Position numbers and translations under genes: made by a program | Assembly (NCBI GenBank): GCA_050330955.1 | Contig: JBHJHJ010000004.1 | Location: forward strand, 1 to 23,048 | From: JBCCAG01 sp050330955 | GTDB lineage: Bacteria > Cyanobacteriota > Cyanobacteriia > CAKZMO01 | Length of the DNA: 23,048 bases | Direction: 5' to 3' | The notes under the pieces: model-generated | Database searches by the model: none | Told to the model about the DNA's origin: nothing | The model's input: the letters and a program-made list of their open reading frames with translations, nothing else | Shown here: positions 1-7,687 of the stretch, piece after piece | How positions within the stretch are numbered: the first letter of the stretch is position 1 | Layout of the letters: each line of letters starts with the position of its first letter

Positions 1-141
1 ACAACATGCAGCCCCTAAGCCCCCACGACAGAGCGTAGCTGTCGGGACGCCTGAGGTACATGTTACCCGGCCACCCGAACCTAACACGTCGAGGATGGCC
101 GGTCGGCGGGGGGCTCCAATCCACTCAAAACGGAGTCCCTC

Positions 142-546
142 ATGTTACCTCAATATCCCTCGCTGCCTCTTGTACAAGAGGCGGCACGGTTCATAACGGA
201 ACAGCCTGCAGCGGCACAGCTCACTGCAGAACAGCCCGCTGCAGCGCGATCGCTGCAGCTGCCCTCCCCCACAGAAGCAGAGCCCAGCATCCCCACCTTG
301 GTTGAACCCTCTCCCGCTCCGGGGTGCGTTGACCCTTCAGGGCCAGGCGAAGACTCACACCTTAGGCACCTGCTCATCGGCTCCCCCGACGACGTGCGCC
401 ACACCATCAATCGGCTGCACGTGCTGCAGTATGTGGAGTGGCGGCTGTGGACGCCGCTAATTGCCATCGGCGATCGCGGCATCCACATTACTCCGGCCCA
501 CGGGCAGGTGCTCAGCTACCTAGTTCAGCAGCGGCCTCTGCCGTAA
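142..546 (+). CDS. Small cyanobacterial hypothetical protein with a conserved C-terminal domain
   Basis: The 134-residue product has two parts. Residues 1-74 are low complexity, rich in Ala, Pro and Glu, and hold an internal duplication (EQPAAA at about 20-25 and again at 30-35). Residues 75-131 look folded: a helical stretch beginning LLIGSPDDVRHTI, then VEWRLWTPLI and a short GDRGIHIT strand. I recognise this C-terminal block as typical of small uncharacterised cyanobacterial proteins but cannot assign a function. The ATG has a GGAG ribosome binding site at 132-135 with six bases of spacing, which supports this start over the overlapping frame that opens at 60. The antisense frame across the same region has the composition of a shadow. 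Confidence that it is a gene is fairly good; the role is unknown. Confidence 0.7.
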   Translation: MLPQYPSLPLVQEAARFITEQPAAAQLTAEQPAAARSLQLPSPTEAEPSIPTLVEPSPAPGCVDPSGPGEDSHLRHLLIGSPDDVRHTINRLHVLQYVEWRLWTPLIAIGDRGIHITPAHGQVLSYLVQQRPLP

Positions 547-774
547 GCGCTACTAAACCTTTGGGCCGCTCAGGCAGGCTACAAAGCAGACTTGAGCGGC
601 CTAGGGGCAGCATAGAAGCAAGCAGTTCAAAAATGCTCAGACCTTCTGAAGACCGTCGCCGCTGGCCGGAAGTTCCTAAAGCTGAACCCATGGCGTCCCT
701 TCGCAGAAAGCAGCGGGTTTTCCCCGCGCTATGATTCTGGTAAACCACTCCAGAAAACCCATAGAGAACACCCC

Positions 775-1284
775 ATGACCATCTCGATGCATCAGGCCTC
801 AGTGCCCCTCATCACCCGCGCCCTCACCAGCCTCATCGAAACATTGAAGAAAGGCGAAGCCTACGCCCAGGCCAAAGGCATTGATCCAGCGGTACTCGTG
901 AACAGTCGGCTGTATCCCGACATGTTTCCCCTCGCCCGCCAGGTGCAAATCGCCTCGGACGTTGCCAATCGGGGCATGGCGAGACTTGCCGATCTCGAAG
1001 TGCCGTCTATGGAAGACACCGAAACCACGTTTCCTGAACTGGTGAACCGGCTTCAGAAAACCATTGACTACCTAGAGGGCCTCAGCGCTGACCAAATTGA
1101 CGGCACTGAAGAAAAAGACATCACCGTTCCCATCGGTGGTGACAAAACCATGACTCTCCAGGGCTGGCCGTTCTTGTCCTATTTTGTCCTGCCCAACCTC
1201 TACTTCCACGTCACCACGGCCTATGACATCCTCAGGCATAACGGCGTCGAGGTGGGAAAGCGAGACTTTCTCGGTCGGCCTTAG
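775..1284 (+). CDS. DUF1993 family protein
   Basis: The 169-residue protein matches the DUF1993 family over its whole length. Recognisable features are the N-terminal helix (MHQASVPLITRALTSLIETL), the central LYPDMFPLARQVQIASD segment, the TFPELVNRLQKTIDYLEGL helix and the C-terminal FHVTTAYDILRHNGVEVGKRDFLG. Members are single-domain proteins of about 165-175 residues, thought to form a DinB-like four-helix bundle; no biochemical role is established that I know of. The tail carries two His residues (in YFHVTTAYDILRH), which would suit a metal site in a DinB-like fold, but this is inference. The upstream 228-base gap has only a weak promoter candidate (TATGAT at 730-735), and the ribosome site is poor (AGAGAA at about 763). 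Confidence 0.85.
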   Translation: MTISMHQASVPLITRALTSLIETLKKGEAYAQAKGIDPAVLVNSRLYPDMFPLARQVQIASDVANRGMARLADLEVPSMEDTETTFPELVNRLQKTIDYLEGLSADQIDGTEEKDITVPIGGDKTMTLQGWPFLSYFVLPNLYFHVTTAYDILRHNGVEVGKRDFLGRP

Positions 1285-1322
1285 CTGGGTTACTTAACAA
1301 GGTCATTTATTATCACCGCCAG

Positions 1323-1359
1323 GGCGATCGCCTGTGGGGTGTCGTCGATGACGATCGCC
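1323..1359. terminator. Hairpin between convergent genes, possible terminator
   Basis: GGCGATCG at 1323-1330 can pair with CGATCGCC at 1352-1359. Both arms are HIP1-type octamers, so each is also self-complementary. It lies between the convergent DUF1993 gene and HEAT-repeat gene and has no clear U tract on either strand, so the terminator role is a positional inference. Confidence 0.3.
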
Positions 1360-1369
1360 TAATATAGTC

Positions 1370-2308
1370 CTAGCGGCTAGCACCTTTTCGCCTACCTTGA
1401 GCGTCCTCAACGCGCTGCCACAGCCCCTGGTCCTGACGATAGGGCTTTAGCGCGAGTAGGGCATCCTCGGCGTCAGCGTCGCTGGCGATGAGTTCCAGTA
1501 GAAAGGCGATCGCTTCGTCCTGCCGCAGCATGGCGATCGCCATCAGGCTCACCCGCCGCAGCTCCCGGTCCCTGGTCTGGTGCCAGTAGTCCTGCAAAAT
1601 CGGCAGCGCTGCTGCCAAGCGAGATTCTCCCAGGGCTAGAGCCGCCACCTCGCATACTGGTGCCGGCCCCGCTTTGAGATATTTGGCCACAAACGGCAGG
1701 GACTGCGCTGGCGCGAGTTTGAGCAGGCCGCTCAAGCATTCGGACACCACCTGGAGGTTGTCGTCTCCCATGTGGGCCTTGAGCCGTAGCAAAGGCACAC
1801 TCGCCGGATTTTCAGCGTAGGCGATCGCCTGGGCTGCCATAATGCGCGCCGGGGGCTCGGGGTCGGCCAACAGGTCGGCTAGCTCTACCATCACCTCGGG
1901 ATAATTCATTCGCACCAGACCCAGGGCGCAGGTGCCCCGCAGCCCTGCAGCCGTGTCCACGCGGGTGCCCCACACCGGCTCCATCTGCACGTGATGGATG
2001 CCGCGCAGAAACAGCCTTTCGTCGCTGAACTCTAGCCGGTACAGGGCATCGGCCAGCTTTTCTTTTCCTTTACAGCCGGGGTCGCGGTCTACGGGCTTCT
2101 CCATTAGCCGCTCGAAGGTGCTGACTAGCTCAGGCATCAGCGCATAGAGTTCGGCGTCGGCCACAAGCTTGGCGGCCTGGGCCACGGCGATGGAAAATTT
2201 GCTGGTGAGCACCTGCTGTATGGTAGCGATCGCGGCCTCGGAGCTGGGGTCGCGGCGGGCGGTGTTGAGGCGGGCGATGGTGTCTTCTAGCCGTTTTGAG
2301 GAAGCCAT
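1370..2308 (-). CDS. HEAT-repeat protein
   Basis: The product from the ATG at 2308 is 312 residues. It is almost entirely helical, with tandem HEAT-like units: AKLVADAELYALMPELVSTF, a segment around TCALGLVRMNYPEVMVELADLL, ARIMAAQAIAYAENPASVPLL, LQVVSECLSGLLKLAPAQSLPF, VCEVAALALGESRLAAALPIL and RRVSLMAIAMLRQDEAIAFLLELI. Such proteins are protein-binding scaffolds; in cyanobacteria some are bilin lyase relatives (CpcE/F, NblB), but no lyase-specific feature is visible here. The reading frame stays open for 24 codons upstream to 2380, but that stretch is a dispersed palindrome rather than protein-like sequence, so the internal start MASSKRLEDTI is preferred. The final residues are basic (QGRRKGASR). 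No partner gene is evident. Confidence 0.8.
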   Translation of the reverse strand: MASSKRLEDTIARLNTARRDPSSEAAIATIQQVLTSKFSIAVAQAAKLVADAELYALMPELVSTFERLMEKPVDRDPGCKGKEKLADALYRLEFSDERLFLRGIHHVQMEPVWGTRVDTAAGLRGTCALGLVRMNYPEVMVELADLLADPEPPARIMAAQAIAYAENPASVPLLRLKAHMGDDNLQVVSECLSGLLKLAPAQSLPFVAKYLKAGPAPVCEVAALALGESRLAAALPILQDYWHQTRDRELRRVSLMAIAMLRQDEAIAFLLELIASDADAEDALLALKPYRQDQGLWQRVEDAQGRRKGASR

Positions 2309-2322
2309 AAAACCATGTTGGC

Positions 2323-2355
2323 AAGTAGAGTTTCTCCGCAGGGGAAACTTCACTT
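2323..2355. repeat. Dispersed palindromic repeat, degenerate copy
   Basis: The arms at 2323-2334 and 2344-2355 pair at 10 of 12 positions around a 9-base loop. The core reads GTTTC, nine bases, GAAAC on the minus strand. This is the same architecture and a similar loop to the perfect copy at 17896-17936. It lies immediately upstream of the HEAT-repeat gene start. Confidence 0.6.
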
Positions 2356-2442
2356 CCCAGCCTAGACGAGGTTTATGCAAGGGATGAAACCTGATTGCTG
2401 TCTTTGTGCACCTCCATCCTGACTTGTCATGGACTATCCCGT

Positions 2443-3237
2443 TTAGACTTGCTTCTGCCCTTCAGACAGGTCGCGCCCTAATCGCTCAGCCGTGCGCAAA
2501 ATCTTCGCGGCTAGCATCGCTGCCCCAAAGCCATTGTCGATATTTACCACCCCCAACCCCGTGGCACAGGAGTTGAGCATGGTCAGCAAGGGGGTTAGCC
2601 CGTTGAACTGGGTGCCGTAGCCCACGCTGGTGGGCACCGCCACCACTGGGCAGGCCGCCAGCCCCGTTACTACGCTGGGCAGCGCCCCCTCCATCCCCGC
2701 CACCACAATTAGCACATCCGCTTCAGCGATGAGGTGGCGGTGGGCCAGCAGCCGGTGGATTCCGGAGACGCCTACGTCCCACAGCCGCTCCACCCGAAAG
2801 CCGCACAGCTCGGCAGTGACAGCGGCCTCCTCCGCCACGGGCAAATCTGAGGTGCCGGCAGAGATCAGGGTGATGGTGCCGGGGTATATGGGCTCCGACC
2901 CAGGGGCAATGGCGGCGATGCGGGCGCTGGGGTAGTAGCGCAGCTTAGGCAGGTGAGGGGCGATCGCCCCATGGACCTGCGGCTCAATGCGGGTGGCCAT
3001 CACCACCGGGCTCCGTTCGTGGAGCGATCGCATAATTTGAATCAGCTGATCGGGGGTCTTGCCCGGTCCCCACACCACCTCGGGAAACCCGGTGCGCAGG
3101 GCGCGGTGGTGGTCCACCTGGGCAAAATCCCCCACGGGCTCTACGTCAAAGTGCTTGAGCTTGTCCAACGCCTGCTCCGGGGAGACCTGGCCCTGAGCCA
3201 CGCTCTGAAGGAGTGCCTGAAGCTGACTGGGCTGCAA
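2443..3237 (-). CDS. larB: Nickel pincer cofactor biosynthesis protein LarB
   Basis: LarB carboxylates the pyridinium ring of nicotinic acid adenine dinucleotide at C5 and releases AMP, giving the biscarboxylated mononucleotide that LarE and LarC turn into the nickel pincer cofactor of lactate racemase-type enzymes. The 264-residue protein has the family landmarks: HHRALRTGFPEVVWGPGKTPDQ (about 43-64, split here only by wording), the PurE-like GTSD at 128-131, VAGMEGALPSVV at 179-190, VPTSVGYGTQF at 201-211, and LNSCATG with the conserved Cys at 224, followed by VVNIDNGFGA. The start is a TTG at 3237: an in-frame stop lies only six codons upstream, no ATG precedes the conserved N-terminal helix, and a GGA ribosome site sits nine bases before it. 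larC, larE and larA are not in the window. Confidence 0.92.
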   Translation of the reverse strand: MQPSQLQALLQSVAQGQVSPEQALDKLKHFDVEPVGDFAQVDHHRALRTGFPEVVWGPGKTPDQLIQIMRSLHERSPVVMATRIEPQVHGAIAPHLPKLRYYPSARIAAIAPGSEPIYPGTITLISAGTSDLPVAEEAAVTAELCGFRVERLWDVGVSGIHRLLAHRHLIAEADVLIVVAGMEGALPSVVTGLAACPVVAVPTSVGYGTQFNGLTPLLTMLNSCATGLGVVNIDNGFGAAMLAAKILRTAERLGRDLSEGQKQV

Positions 3238-3282
3238 AACCGGCTGTCCTACAATTCATCCCTTACAGGGTAGTGCAAAACG

Positions 3283-5076
3283 CTATTGTTCGGTCAGCTT
3301 CAGCGACTCCACGTTCCACAGCGTTCCGCCCAGGGCTGAGTATTGGATATTCTCCACCCGGTTGCGCACGGCGCCCAGCGACAGGGGGTTGACCAGATAG
3401 ATGTAGGGCAAATACGACTGGGTGAGCCGCTGGGTTTCAGCGTATAGCGCTTTTCGCTTCTCCTCGTCTAGCTCCTGGGATGCTTGGACATAGAGATCGC
3501 TGATTTCAGCCTCCCAGTCGTAAATCGTGCGCCCGTCAATGGGAGGCTGGCCCGGCAAGGCAGACTGGTTGAAGATGTGCAGGCTGCCGTCGGTGCGCCA
3601 CACGTTGGCGCCGCTGTTAGGCTCGACACCGCCGGAAAGGCCCAGCATGAAGCATTCCCAGTCGAGGGTGTTGGAGAGCCTATCCACTAGGGTATTGAAG
3701 GCGATGGGCTGGAAGTCGACCTGAATACCGATGTCTAGCAAATCTCGCTTGATCTGGGCGCCGATCGCCTCGCGAATCTTGTTGCCTGAATTGGTGATCA
3801 GCGTAAACCGCACTGGATTGCCGGCTTCATCCTGCAGCGAGCCCGCTTCATCGTACTTAAACCCAGCCTCAGTCAGCAGCGCTTTAGCGGTCTCGACGCT
3901 GTAGTCGTAGGTCTCGAGGTCGTCTCCGGGCGGCAGGTAGTAGGGGCTTTGAACTGAGATAGGAGAGGTCTGGGGCTCTCCTAGACCCTGGAAGATATTG
4001 TTGATCATCGTGTCGCGGTCGATGGCGTAGGCCACTGCCCGGCGAAAGTCTGGGTTGGTGAACCAGGCGGACTTGACGGGGTCCACCAGCGGTTTTCCGT
4101 CTCGGCTGCCCGTATTCAGATTGAAGGAAATAAAGTTGGTGCCGGGGCGGGGGCCGTCTTCGTAGATTTCAAAGCCGCCGCGGTCCTCCTCCCGCTTCAG
4201 CAGGGCGAAGTTCTCCGGCGGAACCGCAATCACATCTAGCCCGCCTGAGCGAAACTGCAGCAGCGACGCGTCGGTAGATTCAACAATCTGGAGCACAAAG
4301 CGCTCGATGTAGGGCTGAGGACCCTCGTCCCCGCGCTTCCAGTAGTTGGGGTTGCGCTCGAAAATGACGCGCTGCCCCGGCGAGTAGCTCACCATTCGGT
4401 AGGGGCCATTGCCGATGATCTGGGTCGGGTCTGTGTCAGTGCCCCACACCGATAAAAAGCGGGGGTTGCCGTCCATGTCCATCTCTTGAACCGTCGGCCC
4501 TAGCACATGCTTCGGCAGGATGGTAATCCCTCCGGCGTAGCGCAAAAATGGCGCAAACGGCTCTGGCACGACGAACTCGACCCGGCGCTCGTCCAGCTTA
4601 TTCACGGTGGGGAACAGTCCTTCGTCCCCGATCCGCAGGATGTCAGCCTCGCCGCTGGGGATGGCCGGATTGAAGTAGATGTCGTTGTAGCTAAATAGAA
4701 TATCCTCAACGGTGAATGGCTCCCCGTCTGACCAAAGCAGTCCCTCCCGCAGGGTAAAGACAATGCGCTTTTGGTCTTCAGAAATGTCCAGCGATTCCGC
4801 CAGGGCTAGCTCCAGCTCCCCCGTAATGCCGTTTTCCCGCAGCAGCCCTTCGTAGAGTAGGCCAAATACCGACGTTACCTCTTGGCTGACCACGGGATTG
4901 AACGTCTTGGGGTCGCTGATTTCGCTAATCACTAGGCGGGGAATTTGGGCCGCCTCTGTTTTATGCCAGTTCATCTGGCAGCTTCCGAGGGCGATCGCCA
5001 GGGTAAAGCCCAGTACGGCACAGACGCATCGATGGAGTGTGGACTTTAGCGCTTGAGTTCCTAAGGCAGCGGGCAT
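3283..5076 (-). CDS. ABC transporter substrate-binding lipoprotein, family 5 (peptide/nickel type)
   Basis: This 597-residue protein is an extracytoplasmic solute-binding protein of the SBP_bac_5 family, which captures oligopeptides, nickel or other small ligands for an ABC importer. Residues 14-32 form a hydrophobic signal segment ending in an LGSC lipobox with Cys33 as the lipidated residue. Family features follow: EISDPKTFNPV, VFGLLYEGLL, the block SDGEPFTVEDILFSYND, NGPYRMVSYSPGQRVIFERNPNYW, FRRAVAYAIDRDTMI and a C-terminal QRLTQSYLPYIYLVNPLSLGAV. Length is normal for the family. An AAGGA ribosome site precedes the ATG by about eight bases. No permease or ATPase gene is adjacent, so the binding protein is an orphan here and its substrate cannot be inferred. 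Confidence 0.92.
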   Translation of the reverse strand: MPAALGTQALKSTLHRCVCAVLGFTLAIALGSCQMNWHKTEAAQIPRLVISEISDPKTFNPVVSQEVTSVFGLLYEGLLRENGITGELELALAESLDISEDQKRIVFTLREGLLWSDGEPFTVEDILFSYNDIYFNPAIPSGEADILRIGDEGLFPTVNKLDERRVEFVVPEPFAPFLRYAGGITILPKHVLGPTVQEMDMDGNPRFLSVWGTDTDPTQIIGNGPYRMVSYSPGQRVIFERNPNYWKRGDEGPQPYIERFVLQIVESTDASLLQFRSGGLDVIAVPPENFALLKREEDRGGFEIYEDGPRPGTNFISFNLNTGSRDGKPLVDPVKSAWFTNPDFRRAVAYAIDRDTMINNIFQGLGEPQTSPISVQSPYYLPPGDDLETYDYSVETAKALLTEAGFKYDEAGSLQDEAGNPVRFTLITNSGNKIREAIGAQIKRDLLDIGIQVDFQPIAFNTLVDRLSNTLDWECFMLGLSGGVEPNSGANVWRTDGSLHIFNQSALPGQPPIDGRTIYDWEAEISDLYVQASQELDEEKRKALYAETQRLTQSYLPYIYLVNPLSLGAVRNRVENIQYSALGGTLWNVESLKLTEQ

Positions 5077-5224
5077 GGTGATTGTTCCTTTGCAGGACTG
5101 TTCTGTCCCCTTGCGAATTCATACCTTCAATTCATCAACGCCCAAATTCTTCTGACAAATCGAGACGAATGGGCAGGTTTGAACTATGCTGGGGCTTAGA
5201 TTCTAGCGTGAGCGCAGCGCTGGA

Positions 5225-5992
5225 ATGTGTCAATCAGGTGACAAATCAAACCAAAACGCAGACCGTATGGGGGCCAACGTGAATCAACCCACCACACACC
5301 GTCAAACGCAGCCAGCAGCCTCATCCGGCTCAAGCTACCGAGACATCGTCTTGGAGCTGCAGTCTACTAAGCAGCAGCTCAGGTCGGTGAATCAGCAAAA
5401 CAGACACCTGATTCAGCAAAATCAGCAGCTTCGCGTTGAGATCGAGCGCATCATGGCCAGCGCGCTCAATTTGCACCACATTATTTACGCCAGTCAGCCG
5501 GCCACAGCTCAGCCTGCCCCCTCCTCTGACCCATCCATCGCCCCGGAGGCGCCCGGCACCTCTGGTGAAGCGGGCAATGCACGCGACGCCAGTGCAAACG
5601 ACAGCAGTGTAAACGACGTCAGTATAAACGACGCCAGTGCAAACGACGGCAGCGCAGAGGACATGTTCGCCGAGCTTGATCAGCTGCTGGCAGAGCCGCC
5701 TGAGCCGCTGAAACCGCCCCAAGACGACGACGAAAGCCTCAAAGCTGCCCTCAGTCACGTCAACGTTAGGCGCCGCGTCGGTGCCGAACCGGCTGAGTCA
5801 GCTCAAGCTTTTGCACCAAGGCCCGCCGCAAACCTCCGCCCAGCCGTGGTGATGCCGAACCCAGCGCCCGCATCCAGTGCCCCGCGTAAGTTCAACCTTT
5901 GGATGGTGCTGGTAATCATCGCGGTGATGTTGAGCTGCTTTGGGGCGGGTTTCTTACTCACCCTGCCGCTGCTGCAGCAGTCTTCAGACTAA
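5225..5992 (+). CDS. Coiled-coil protein with a C-terminal membrane anchor, function unknown
   Basis: I do not recognise a named family. The 255-residue product has a polar N-terminus, then a Gln/Leu-rich predicted coiled coil at about 38-80 (LELQSTKQQLRSVNQQNRHL and onward), a long acidic and Ala/Pro/Ser-rich linker, a basic patch near 180-185 (VNVRRRV), and a single hydrophobic segment at about 224-250 (WMVLVIIAVMLSCFGAGFLL), ending in a short polar tail. This is the architecture of a tail-anchored or single-pass protein with a cytoplasmic coiled coil. The linker contains five tandem five-residue units coded by a 15-bp DNA repeat. Neither possible ATG (5225 or 5267) has a good ribosome site, so the start is uncertain. 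It diverges from the solute-binding protein gene. Confidence 0.6.
   Translation: MCQSGDKSNQNADRMGANVNQPTTHRQTQPAASSGSSYRDIVLELQSTKQQLRSVNQQNRHLIQQNQQLRVEIERIMASALNLHHIIYASQPATAQPAPSSDPSIAPEAPGTSGEAGNARDASANDSSVNDVSINDASANDGSAEDMFAELDQLLAEPPEPLKPPQDDDESLKAALSHVNVRRRVGAEPAESAQAFAPRPAANLRPAVVMPNPAPASSAPRKFNLWMVLVIIAVMLSCFGAGFLLTLPLLQQSSD
5585..5659 (+). repeat. Five tandem 15-bp repeats inside a coding region
   Basis: Units run 5585-5599, 5600-5614, 5615-5629, 5630-5644 and 5645-5659, with consensus GACGCCAGTGCAAAC. Units one and four are identical. They are in frame and encode DASAN, DSSVN, DVSIN, DASAN and DGSAE. Most differences fall in third codon positions or swap small residues, and the period is a multiple of three, so copy number can change without frameshift. 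Confidence 0.9.
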
Positions 5993-6129
5993 TCGTATTT
6001 TTAGGGGTACGGCACCGCCACGTCCTGAGAGGCGTACCTCAAACCGGCAGCGCCTTGATTCTAAAAGTCTGCCAATCCCATAAGCGGCCCCAAATTAGTA
6101 CGCCCAATCCTGTGACAATTTACTGTGAC

Positions 6130-6173
6130 AAAGCGCTGTAGCTCCCTCAGGGAGATAAATACAGCGCTTTTTT
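6130..6173 (+). terminator. Rho-independent terminator
   Basis: AAAGCGCTGTA at 6130-6140 pairs perfectly with TACAGCGCTTT at 6160-6170. An inner CTCCC/GGGAG stem (6142-6146 with 6150-6154) caps it, and the T run continues to 6173. It would end transcription from the coiled-coil gene, 137 bases after that gene's stop codon, and insulate the SLH gene. Confidence 0.8.
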
Positions 6174-6270
6174 CCTATCCGGACGATTTCGGCAATTCCG
6201 AGACAGTTGATAAACTCGCAAGCCTAGTCTCTCCCCCCATGGTGGCGCTGGAAATAATGGGGACATCACC

Positions 6271-6317
6271 AGAGGACAGCACTACCGCTTGCGATGTCGG
6301 TGCTTATCTGGTCCTCT
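6271..6317 (+). promoter_or_regulatory. Bulged hairpin in the leader of the SLH gene
   Basis: AGAGGACAGCAC at 6271-6282 pairs with GTGCT at 6300-6304 and GTCCTCT at 6311-6317, giving 12 base pairs interrupted by a six-base bulge on the 3' side (6305-6310). It ends about 17 bases before the ribosome site of the downstream gene. A role in translation or mRNA stability is inferred from position only. Confidence 0.4.
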
Positions 6318-6350
6318 CACGCAATCACGCCATTAAGAAAGGACTACACC

Positions 6351-7607
6351 ATGAAATCACTCAAATCACTCCGTCGTGTCGCTGCCCTCGCTGCCGTTGC
6401 CACCACCGCCGCTGCCGGAGCGATCGCCGCCGTTGCCCCTATCGAAAGCCTTGCCGCTGCGCCGCTGTTCGGTCAAAAGGAAGTAGACCAAAACAAGTTT
6501 GTGGCGATCGCGGCACCCTTTGGCCGCAACAACCACCAGCTTCTCGTGCTAGAGCAGGTTTCCAGCGAGCGCTCCTGCTGGGCTGAGAGCGGCGCTGCCC
6601 CTGTTGTTATCGACCCGCTGCTGACCAACTTTGACTTCACTGGTATCTGCGGCCGCAGCACCGACAGCAACGGATACTCCATCCGGGTGGACGGCGAAGA
6701 CCTAGGCCTGCAGTATAGCCTGCGGGTAGTGGAGCGAGACGGAGACCTAAAACTGGTTGGACGCCCGTTTCAGCTGGGTAACGGCAGCGAGCTGGAGATC
6801 GGCAGCGCCAGCGGCAGCGCCGATGGCTTCGTGAAGCTGAACCTCAACCCCGGTTGGCAATTTGCCAAGCGCACTTATCAAGGTCAGACCCTAGGCCATG
6901 TCTATCTGTCTTACGATAGTGCCCTGCCCGGCGTTGGCCTCCCGGTTGAAGCGCCTACCGAAGAAACCACTCCATCCCAGTTCACCTTTGCCGACACCGC
7001 TAACGACATCTACGCCAGCGATATTGAAGCGGCCGTAGAGCGAGGCTTTGTCGCGGGCTTCTACGAAGACAACACCTTCCGCCCGCAGCAGACTCTGACC
7101 CGCGAGCAGCTCGTGTCCATGGTGGTTGAAGCGCTGGTCACCCTGCCCGAAGCCGACATTGCAGTGCCCGCCCAGGCCAGCGGCAGGCCCTATCCCGACG
7201 TTGACGCCTCTCGCTGGAGCGCGGCCAAGATTCAGTTCGCCCGCGATAACAATATCGTCAGCGGCTACCAGGACGGCACCTTCCGGCCTACCCAAACCGT
7301 CACCCGCGCTGAGCTGATGGCTATTCTGCGTCGGGCAGCTGAGTACAGCCAGGGTGAGCAGGCGAATGCCACGCTGTGGCCGACGCAGGAGATGTTCGAG
7401 TTCTCTGATGTCGAGGGCCACTGGGCTTCCCGCGTGGTGACCCAAATGTCCTCCTACTGCGGGGTGGCCTCTCCTCTGAACGAGTCGGGGACTGCCTTCT
7501 ATCCCAACAGCGCCACCCAGCGGAACTATGCTGCTGCCGCCACGCTGCGGATGTTAGGCTGCGCCGACGGGGTCGCTGAGGAAGGGACCGCGACGGCAAG
7601 CCGCTAG
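6351..7607 (+). CDS. Secreted DUF3747 and S-layer homology (SLH) domain protein
   Basis: The 418-residue product starts at the ATG at 6351, which has an AAGAAAGGA ribosome site at 6334-6342. A basic, Ala-rich signal peptide covers about residues 1-37 with likely cleavage after SLAAA. Residues 48-195 match DUF3747, the N-terminal module of many cyanobacterial SLH proteins (FVAIAAPFGRNNHQLLVLEQ, SCWAES, FDFTGICGRSTDSNGYSIR). Two good SLH domains follow: about 211-265 (YASDIEAAVERGFVAGF, FRPQQTLTREQL) and about 281-335 (WSAAKIQFARDNNIVSGY, FRPTQTVTRAEL). A third, divergent one lies at 350-403 (FSDVEGHWASRVV) and has a Cys-containing variant repeat. SLH domains usually bind cell-wall polysaccharide, so the protein is probably anchored to the periplasmic face of the wall or the outer layer. 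Paired Cys in the DUF3747 part may form disulfides. Confidence 0.9.
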   Translation: MKSLKSLRRVAALAAVATTAAAGAIAAVAPIESLAAAPLFGQKEVDQNKFVAIAAPFGRNNHQLLVLEQVSSERSCWAESGAAPVVIDPLLTNFDFTGICGRSTDSNGYSIRVDGEDLGLQYSLRVVERDGDLKLVGRPFQLGNGSELEIGSASGSADGFVKLNLNPGWQFAKRTYQGQTLGHVYLSYDSALPGVGLPVEAPTEETTPSQFTFADTANDIYASDIEAAVERGFVAGFYEDNTFRPQQTLTREQLVSMVVEALVTLPEADIAVPAQASGRPYPDVDASRWSAAKIQFARDNNIVSGYQDGTFRPTQTVTRAELMAILRRAAEYSQGEQANATLWPTQEMFEFSDVEGHWASRVVTQMSSYCGVASPLNESGTAFYPNSATQRNYAAAATLRMLGCADGVAEEGTATASR

Positions 7608-7618
7608 TTGTCCCGGCT

Positions 7619-7653
7619 GGTGAAGCGATCGCAATCAGTGCGATCGCTTCACC
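7619..7653. terminator. Perfect 15-bp hairpin between convergent genes
   Basis: GGTGAAGCGATCGCA at 7619-7633 pairs exactly with its complement at 7639-7653 around a five-base loop. Each arm contains a HIP1 octamer. It starts 12 bases after the SLH stop codon and lies before the end of the convergent STAS gene, so it may serve as a bidirectional terminator. There is no long U tract on either strand. Confidence 0.5.
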
Positions 7654-7687
7654 CATAAGTGTGTCATCCCTAGAAAATTCCCTTGTG

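Larger units (their letters stand above)
5993..6350. other. 358-base intergenic region before the SLH gene
   Basis: Frames that open across this stretch run out of phase into the SLH gene or have no protein character. It holds a strong rho-independent terminator (6130-6173) and a bulged hairpin (6271-6317) in the probable leader of the downstream gene. I see no convincing sigma70 promoter by eye between the two. Confidence 0.6.

Noticed and set aside
1..141. Small hairpin CGACAG/CTGTCG at 26-44 as a terminator of an upstream gene
   Set aside because: Only six base pairs and no T run on either strand; nothing else is visible in this stretch.
60..305. Open frame overlapping the first gene
   Set aside because: No ribosome site, low-complexity product, and the frame starting at 142 has both a GGAG site and a conserved C-terminal domain.
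2309..2380. 24-codon N-terminal extension of the HEAT-repeat protein
   Set aside because: The sequence is a dispersed palindrome and the translated residues (KFPLRRNSTCQHGF) do not resemble the rest of the protein.
5330..5758. 142-codon minus-strand frame antisense to the coiled-coil gene
   Set aside because: Its repetitive VVCTGVVYTDVV sequence is just the reverse reading of the 15-bp tandem repeat.
6891..7445. 184-codon open frame on the minus strand, antisense to the SLH gene
   Set aside because: It is a mirror frame of a GC-rich gene with clear SLH and DUF3747 motifs on the plus strand; the product has no domain-like sequence.
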